DNA of 43,124 nt from Acinetobacter baumannii. GTDB taxonomy: Bacteria > Pseudomonadota > Gammaproteobacteria > Pseudomonadales > Moraxellaceae. Of the stretch, positions 38,290 through 43,124 are shown piece after piece (within the stretch, counting starts at the first letter, position 1; the number at the start of each line of letters is the position of its first letter). The stretch lies in NCBI RefSeq assembly GCF_016508585.1, contig NZ_JADVOP010000035.1:1-43124 (forward strand), in the 5' to 3' direction. The notes under the pieces are model-generated. The model was not told the origin of the DNA, ran no database searches, and worked only from the letters and a program-made list of their open reading frames with translations. Position numbers and translations under genes: made by a program.

Positions 38290-38312
38290 GTTGTAGACCT
38301 AAGCACTACAAC
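38290..38312. promoter_or_regulatory. Ogr-type activator dyad between O and P (PO/PP promoters)
   Basis: GTTGTA-N11-TACAAC in the divergent gap between O and P. Read on plus it agrees with the PF and PV dyads at most of 23 positions. In P2 a shared activator site serves the divergent PO and PP late promoters. Confidence 0.75.
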
Positions 38313-38376
38313 GGAATAAGACTGATAAAAATAAAGATGACTGCCAATGTTTGCGAAAAAGCAAACGTATTTGGTA

Positions 38377-40146
38377 ATGAACGATCTATCCCCTATCGCA
38401 AATCTTCACTTGATCATGGACAACAAGCTAAAAGGAAAATTTCTTTATTGGCTTGGGTGGAAAATTGTCGATATTGCGGAAGTACTTGAAGAAAATGAAC
38501 GAACAGTTCAGGCATGGAAAACACGAGAAGAATGGGAAAAAGAAAAACCCGAAAACCGTGTTGAAAATGCCCTCACTGTTCGCTTGATGACTTTAATTTT
38601 AAAAAATAAAAAGACATCTGGTGATATCAAAGAAATCGATATGTTAATGCGAGCCTACAAAGAATTTGCTCGAATAGAAAAATATCGATTGGATGGATCT
38701 GAAGCGGATCTCAATCCTGAAATAAGAAAAAGAAATACAGCACCACGTAAAAAAGTACCGAACCACTTTACTGAAGAACAAGTCGAAGAAATGGTACTGG
38801 CGTTTGAAGAACGATTGTTCGAATACCAATGGACTTGGTATCGAGCAATGGATCAACGCTCTCGTATGATTTTAAAAAGTCGTCAAATCGGTGCGACTTA
38901 TTATTTTGCTTTTGAAGCATTGATCGATGCGCTTAAAACTGGACGAAATCAAATTTTCTTATCCGCTTCTAAAGCCCAAGCACATATTTTTAAGCATTAC
39001 ATTAAAACTTATGCTGAAGAAATTTGCGGAGTCGAACTTACAGGAGATCCAATCGTTCTATCGAATGGGGCTGAACTTCGATTTTTAGGTACAAACTATA
39101 GGACTGCGCAAGGTCATCACGGCAATTTATATTTTGATGAAATTTTCTGGACGCATGGTTTCGCTGAATTAGAAAAAGTTGCTTCAGCAATGGCAACTCA
39201 TGACATATGGCGCAAAACATACTTTTCGACTCCCTCTTCTATTACACATGAAGCCTATGAATTTTGGACTGGTAGTAGATTCAATAAAGGCAAACCCAAA
39301 GACCAACATTTAAATATAGATATTAGTCACGAAGCTTTAAAAGATGGTCGAGTTTGTGAAGACTTGATGTGGCGTCAGATTGTTACGGTTGAAGATGCTC
39401 AAGCAGGCGGTTGTGATTTATTCAATATTGAACGTTTAAAATTTGAATATTCACCAGAAGACTTTCGCAACTTATTCATGTGCGAATTTGTAGATGATGG
39501 TCAATCCATGTTTCCGCTTGGCATGCTGTTGTCATGTATGGTTGATACATGGGATATTTGGAACGATTTCAAACCTTTTCATAATAGACCATTCGGAAAT
39601 AAACCAGTTTGGGTCGGTTATGACCCAGCCCGAACAGGTGATAATGCAGGCTTAGTTGTCATTGCCCCTCCATTAGTATCAGGTGGGAAATTCCGTGTTT
39701 TAGAATGCCATCAATTTAAAGGTGATGATTTTGCACAACAAGCAGAACATATAAAAAATATTACTCTTCGGTATAACGTCACATACATTGGCATTGATGT
39801 AACAGGCATGGGTTATGGAGTAGCCGAACTTGTACGTCAATTTTTCCCTGCCCTTACAACATTTACTTATTCTCCTGAGGTCAAATCAAATCTTGTCTAT
39901 AAAACATTAGATGTCACTCGTAATGGTCGACTCGAATTTGATGCAGGCAATAAAGATCTCGCTCAATCACTTATGAGCATTAAAAAAACATTAACCGCAT
40001 CTCAAAAGCAAATCACTTTTACTGCAGGCCGTTCCGATGAAATCGGGCATGCCGATCTCGCTTGGGCACTCATGCATGCAATTTATAACGAACCACTGTC
40101 AGGCATCACAGAAACCAATTCTTCAATGATCGAGATATATTCATGA
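38377..40146 (+). CDS. P: Terminase large subunit gpP (ATPase/nuclease)
   Basis: About 589 residues from the ATG at 38377 (P2 P has 590); the frame is open to an ATG at 38347, which lies close to the activator dyad and has no ribosome-binding site. An N-terminal helix-turn-helix-like part (GWKIVDIAEVLEENERTVQAWKTR), Walker A-like LKSRQIGATYY, Walker B NLYFDEIFW, and the nuclease domain WVGYDPARTGDNAGLVVI with GIDVTGMG and the later DLAWALMHA. It drives DNA packaging and cuts cos with M. Confidence 0.92.
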   Translation: MNDLSPIANLHLIMDNKLKGKFLYWLGWKIVDIAEVLEENERTVQAWKTREEWEKEKPENRVENALTVRLMTLILKNKKTSGDIKEIDMLMRAYKEFARIEKYRLDGSEADLNPEIRKRNTAPRKKVPNHFTEEQVEEMVLAFEERLFEYQWTWYRAMDQRSRMILKSRQIGATYYFAFEALIDALKTGRNQIFLSASKAQAHIFKHYIKTYAEEICGVELTGDPIVLSNGAELRFLGTNYRTAQGHHGNLYFDEIFWTHGFAELEKVASAMATHDIWRKTYFSTPSSITHEAYEFWTGSRFNKGKPKDQHLNIDISHEALKDGRVCEDLMWRQIVTVEDAQAGGCDLFNIERLKFEYSPEDFRNLFMCEFVDDGQSMFPLGMLLSCMVDTWDIWNDFKPFHNRPFGNKPVWVGYDPARTGDNAGLVVIAPPLVSGGKFRVLECHQFKGDDFAQQAEHIKNITLRYNVTYIGIDVTGMGYGVAELVRQFFPALTTFTYSPEVKSNLVYKTLDVTRNGRLEFDAGNKDLAQSLMSIKKTLTASQKQITFTAGRSDEIGHADLAWALMHAIYNEPLSGITETNSSMIEIYS

Positions 40147-41207
40147 ATCCATTTTCAAAAGCAATGAGCATTGCTTCTAATGCTTTAAAACTATTACCCA
40201 ACCCGAATGTACCAATGTTATCAGGATCAAAGACTGAAGCTTTTACTTTTGGTGATGCTGTACCTGTTCTAGATGGTCATGATTTATCAAATTATCTTGA
40301 ATGTTGGTTCAATGGTCGTTGGTATGAACCTCAGGTCAGTCTGGAAGGTTTATCAAAAAGTTATGGTTCAACGCCTTATCTGAGTAGTGGGATTATTTTC
40401 AAACGAAATTTTTTAGCAAACTTATATATTCCTCATCCTCGATTATCAAGGGCATCATTTGAACAAATGGCTTTAGATTTTATTTGGTGTGGAAATACTT
40501 ATGTTGAGGATGTTAAGTCACGTTTAAAAAATACAATGATGTATAAACCTGCCTTGGCTAAATATACAAGAGCTGGCCAATATACAGGTCAATATTATTA
40601 CTTGAATAATGATCATAACGGTTATGTCGAATATGAGTTTCCTCAAGATAGAATTTTTCAGATTCGAGAAACCGATATCAATCAAGAGATTTACGGAACA
40701 CCTGAATACATATCGGCTTTGCAAAGCGCATGGCTAAATGAATCAGCGACATTATTCCGAAGAAAATATTATAACAATGGCTCTCATGCTGGATTTATCC
40801 TTTATGTAAATGACCCTGCTTCAGATCCAAACGATATCACTGCATTACGTACAGCTTTAAAAGAAAGTAAAGGACCAGGTAATTTTAGGAATTTATTCTA
40901 TTACAGTCCAAATGGGAAAAAAGACGGAATTCAAGTTATTCCAACTTCTGAGATTGCAGCAAAAGATGATTTTACGAATATCAAATCGATCACTCGAGAC
41001 GATATTTTGGCTGCTCTTCGTGTTCCACCACAATTGATGGGGATTGTTCCATCAAATGCAGGGGGGTTTGGTGATATAAAATCTGCAACAGAAGTTTTTT
41101 ATCATAATGAAATTAAACCATTACAATCACGCTTATTACGATTTAACGAATGGGCAGGAGATGAAGTGATTAGGTTTAAAGAATATGATCTAAATAAATC
41201 TAAATAA
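40143..41207 (+). CDS. Q: Portal protein gpQ
   Basis: 354 residues (P2 Q has 344). LECWFNGRWYEPQVSLEGLSKSYGSTPYLSSGI and DDILAALRVPPQLMGIVPSNAGGFGDIKSA are the P2 portal signature. It forms the dodecameric entry ring for DNA at one capsid vertex. It overlaps P by 4 bases (ATGA) and is followed by a bidirectional terminator. Confidence 0.93.
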   Translation: MNPFSKAMSIASNALKLLPNPNVPMLSGSKTEAFTFGDAVPVLDGHDLSNYLECWFNGRWYEPQVSLEGLSKSYGSTPYLSSGIIFKRNFLANLYIPHPRLSRASFEQMALDFIWCGNTYVEDVKSRLKNTMMYKPALAKYTRAGQYTGQYYYLNNDHNGYVEYEFPQDRIFQIRETDINQEIYGTPEYISALQSAWLNESATLFRRKYYNNGSHAGFILYVNDPASDPNDITALRTALKESKGPGNFRNLFYYSPNGKKDGIQVIPTSEIAAKDDFTNIKSITRDDILAALRVPPQLMGIVPSNAGGFGDIKSATEVFYHNEIKPLQSRLLRFNEWAGDEVIRFKEYDLNKSK

Positions 41208-41236
41208 AAAAAGCCCTCATTTGAGGGCTTTTTTTA
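41205..41236. terminator. Bidirectional terminator after Q
   Basis: AAAAAAAGCCCTCA / TGAGGGCTTTTTTT, a 9-bp GC-containing stem flanked by A7 and T7, between the convergent Q and 82-residue genes. Confidence 0.9.
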
Positions 41237-41238
41237 AT

Positions 41239-41487
41239 CTAGCTATTTTGTTCGTTCAACTTATCTTGTAGATCCCAGTATGCGTTATTCCAAAGTTTAA
41301 CGACTAATGAAAATTGCTCACCATAAAAATTTGAAGTATTAACAATTTCATCCATTGTTTCTTTTGAAACTTTAAATGCTTCAAGCCCAATCGCTATTTT
41401 AAGCGCTCGAGGTGAGAATGAAACAGGACCTTCTGCCCAAACTTCAAATGTTTTTGCAAATGGTTTTGAAATTTTGATAATTTCCAT
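41239..41487 (-). CDS. Hypothetical protein (82 aa) between Q and hicAB
   Basis: 82 residues, soluble, with a beta-rich start (IIKISKPFAKTFEVWAEGPVSF) and a helical end. No family recognised. Convergent with Q, sharing its terminator, and divergent from hicA; the first hic operator lies about 70 bases upstream of its start, so co-regulation is possible. Confidence 0.6.
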   Translation of the reverse strand: MEIIKISKPFAKTFEVWAEGPVSFSPRALKIAIGLEAFKVSKETMDEIVNTSNFYGEQFSLVVKLWNNAYWDLQDKLNEQNS

Positions 41488-41557
41488 GAATAAATACTCT
41501 CAAATCAATATCTTATGATTTTATTTTCGCTCCAGTGTCAAAATAATGCAAGAAAAA

Positions 41558-41644
41558 AATAAGACATTTTTGTCTTATTTTTTGCTGTTTTTAAGACAAA
41601 TATGTCTTATTTTTATTGACAATAAGACATATTTGTCTTATTAT
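41558..41644 (+). promoter_or_regulatory. hicAB promoter with three AAGACA-N4-TGTCTT operators
   Basis: Perfect dyads AAGACA-N4-TGTCTT are at 41561-41576, 41593-41608 and 41624-41639, spaced 32 and 31 bp, about three helical turns. The -35 TTGACA (41616-41621) and -10 TATTAT (41639-41644) with a 17-base spacer bracket the third dyad, so a protein bound there would block RNA polymerase. HicB is the likely binder. Confidence 0.8.
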
Positions 41645-41673
41645 ATATTTATTGTTTAAACAAGGAGTTAGCA

Positions 41674-41853
41674 ATGAGCTATAACGAGTTTAAACGGTGG
41701 CTAATCTCACAAGGTGTCATATTTGTGAGAAAAGGTAAGGGATCTCACTGGATCATTCAGTTAAATGATAGACGAAGTGTTTTCCCGAATCATGGTAGTA
41801 AAGAAATACCAGAACCCACTCGTTTAAAGATCAAAAGGGACTTGGGGCTTTAA
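41674..41853 (+). CDS. hicA: HicA-type mRNA interferase toxin
   Basis: 59 residues, the usual HicA size. FKRWLISQGVIFVRKGKGSHWIIQL with the catalytic His25 (KGSH) and FPNHGSKEIPEPTRLKIKRDLGL at the end are the family pattern (dsRBD-like fold). AAGGAGTTAGC provides a strong ribosome-binding site. HicA cleaves mRNA and arrests growth unless held by HicB, encoded 75 bases downstream. The pair lies between portal gene and cos, so it is a phage-borne addiction or defence module. Confidence 0.9.
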   Translation: MSYNEFKRWLISQGVIFVRKGKGSHWIIQLNDRRSVFPNHGSKEIPEPTRLKIKRDLGL

Positions 41854-41858
41854 GCCCC
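41844..41858 (+). repeat. Palindrome over the hicA stop codon
   Basis: GGGGCTTTAAGCCCC, a GC-rich hairpin with the TAA stop in its loop. There is no T-run. It could influence the ratio of hicA to hicB expression. Confidence 0.5.
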
Positions 41859-41928
41859 CAGACCTTTAAGCTCAAACTCTTTGTATTACGAACAGCAACA
41901 CACGGTTGCAAACTTGGAGTAGATAAAA

Positions 41929-42342
41929 ATGAAATATCCTGTGCAGATTTTACCTGATGGCGATGCATTCGTTATTACCAGTCGGGATTTACCTGAATTG
42001 AATAGTGTCGGCTATTCACTAGAAGATGCATTAATTCAAGCGCTAGATGGTATTGAAACAACTTTTATGATCTATATGGACGATCGTAAAGCGATACCAC
42101 TACCAACCGCTGCAGAAGATGGAGAGCATTTAATTGCTCTTCCTGTTTTGGTTGCATCTAAAGTTCAGCTTTATAATGAAATGCTTGAACAGAATGTAAC
42201 TAAGGCTGAATTAGCCAGACGATTAGGTTGGATTCAGAAACAAGCAGATCGCTTATTGTCATTAAAGCATTCAACTAAAATTGAATCTTTGGAGAATGCT
42301 TTCAATGCATTGGGCAAAGAGATCGATGTTATTATTGCTTAA
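41929..42342 (+). CDS. hicB: HicB-type antitoxin with C-terminal helix-turn-helix
   Basis: 137 residues. The N-terminal half (YPVQILPDGDAFVITSRDLPELNSVGYSLEDAL) is the degenerate RNase H-like HicB fold that covers the toxin's active site; the C-terminal half (about 82-135, QNVTKAELARRLGWIQKQADRLLSL) is an XRE-like DNA-binding domain. It should neutralise HicA and repress the operon through the AAGACA dyads. TTGGAGTAG is the ribosome-binding site; a terminator follows. Confidence 0.9.
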   Translation: MKYPVQILPDGDAFVITSRDLPELNSVGYSLEDALIQALDGIETTFMIYMDDRKAIPLPTAAEDGEHLIALPVLVASKVQLYNEMLEQNVTKAELARRLGWIQKQADRLLSLKHSTKIESLENAFNALGKEIDVIIA

Positions 42343-42358
42343 ATAAATCAGAAATAAA

Positions 42359-42383
42359 AAAACCTGCAATCGCAGGTTTTTTT
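42359..42383 (+). terminator. Terminator of hicAB
   Basis: AACCTGC / GCAGGTT with a 4-base loop and TTTTT, 18 bases after the hicB stop. Confidence 0.85.
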
Positions 42384-42430
42384 ATACCTATTGAATAAAT
42401 GATAATAATTATCACTTACAATAATCTAAG

Positions 42431-42472
42431 GTCAGCCTCTCGGCGCGCAGTTGCCCCACCCCACCTGCCCAC
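42431..42472. other. Probable cos packaging site
   Basis: A GC-rich island in AT-rich surroundings. On the minus strand it reads GGCAGGTGGGGTGGGGCAAC then TGCGCGCC; P2 cos is, from memory, GGCGAGGCGGGGAAAGCAC followed by TGCGCGC, and phage 186 is similar. The orientation towards Q is the same as in P2. The exact cut points and the overhang length cannot be fixed here. The base 42384-42598 stretch has no gene I can support apart from this site. Confidence 0.7.
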
Positions 42473-42598
42473 TCTAAATGTCTCTGTTTTACTACAAGGA
42501 CAGTCAAAATAATTAATAATGTGAATGTACATTGTTATTAGGTTGTTTCATTGCTTAGGCTAATTTTTTAATACTGCATTTCACTGCAAAAATACAAT

Positions 42599-42874
42599 TT
42601 AAGATAAATCCATTTGATGCCATCTTTTTTGGACTTCATCCAGTACTTCTTCATTCGTTAATTTTGAAAATATATATACAAATTTATATTCATTATTAAA
42701 TCTGAATTTTTCCAAACGATAACTTTCAGCAGGATATATAACTGGAGATATAAAAGGATTTGGATCAAAGTTCATTTTTTCTGGCATAGCATTTTGAACA
42801 GGAATTGATATATTTGAATCTATATATGAAATTAGTGTCCCATCATTTATCCCACCAATACACATGATCATCAT
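42599..42874 (-). CDS. Hypothetical protein (91 aa) beyond cos
   Basis: 91 residues, soluble; MIMCIGGINDGTLISYIDSN at the start resembles small phage proteins with a 'GGxxDG' opening but no family is assigned. GGATGAAAT precedes the tandem ATGs. It is the only gene seen to the right of cos; it may be an accessory gene at the phage end. The following 250 bases to the window edge are AT-rich and hold nothing that I can support. Confidence 0.5.
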   Translation of the reverse strand: MMIMCIGGINDGTLISYIDSNISIPVQNAMPEKMNFDPNPFISPVIYPAESYRLEKFRFNNEYKFVYIFSKLTNEEVLDEVQKRWHQMDLS

Positions 42875-43124
42875 ATTTCATCCGTTAGTATTTTTGACAA
42901 TATAACAAAGAATTTCTCTTCTGAATAACTCGAATATATGAATCACCGTGGAATTTAGAAAAGAACAAAAAATAAGTCTTTATATGGTTTCGCTCAATCT
43001 TGAAGTAATAAAGTAATAGCACTAAATAAGTAACTGAATTTTATATAAAAAAAGACTTACATCAATAAGTAATATTTTGTAATTTCAGAAGTAATTTTTT
43101 ATAAGTTATTGATTTAATTGAGAG

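Noticed and set aside
41558..41640. Regular short repeats that could be read as a mini CRISPR array
   Set aside because: The repeats are 16-bp dyads with AT-rich spacers of about 15 bp, and they bracket a promoter; no cas gene or spacer-like diversity is present. Operators explain them.
42961..43124. A right attachment site near the window end
   Set aside because: I found no match to the tRNA-His fragment. Only short AT-rich coincidences such as CGCTCAAT occur, so the right end must lie outside.

Overview
The window shows the left part of a P2-like (myovirus) prophage integrated in an AT-rich gammaproteobacterial chromosome. The protein flavour, the AT-rich DNA and the yfiRNB-tRNA-Pro-tRNA-His setting suggest Acinetobacter or a close relative; that is an inference from the sequence, not a database result.

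Host flank (1-2757): a divergent promoter leaving the window, then a compact yfiR-yfiN-yfiB operon for cyclic-di-GMP signalling (periplasmic inhibitor, membrane diguanylate cyclase, OmpA-like lipoprotein), then a tRNA-Pro(TGG) gene and the last ~27 nt of a tRNA-His. The tRNA-His stump is the left attachment junction. No matching right junction is seen, so the prophage runs past base 43124.

Early/replication block (about 2960-12330, all minus strand): integrase at the distal end, a DEDDh exonuclease, a chain of small overlapping phage genes including a 30-residue membrane peptide, an HNH protein, a 905-residue primase-helicase, and three small DNA-binding-type proteins next to the control region. 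Duplicated hairpin leaders precede several of these genes.

Control and accessory block (12346-18556): a small helix-turn-helix repressor with a palindromic operator; a C4-type antisense RNA immunity region preceding a 67-residue and a 186-residue gene; two accessory units (a frameshifted coiled-coil membrane protein and a lipoprotein) whose promoters carry tandem copies of an operator-like 15-mer also found at the repressor; an Ogr-type late activator with tiny membrane proteins; and a Com-DNA adenine methylase pair with a hairpin that hides the methylase ribosome-binding site.

Structural block (18553-41207): P2 order read backwards, D-U-T-E'/E-FII-FI | G-H-I-J-W-V | S-R-Rz1/Rz-endolysin-holins-X-L-M-N-O on the minus strand, with P-Q divergent on the plus strand. 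Three near-identical dyads (GTTGTA-N11-TACAAC) sit exactly where the P2 late promoters PF, PV and PO/PP lie and are probably the Ogr binding sites. E/E' keeps the T TTT TTG frameshift.

Right part (41207-43124): an unknown small gene, a hicAB toxin-antitoxin pair behind three evenly spaced operators, a GC-rich site resembling P2/186 cos, and one small unknown gene. The structural genes, cos and Ogr circuit look intact; the clearest damage is a one-base frameshift in the accessory membrane protein, and the integrase lacks its usual first catalytic arginine.
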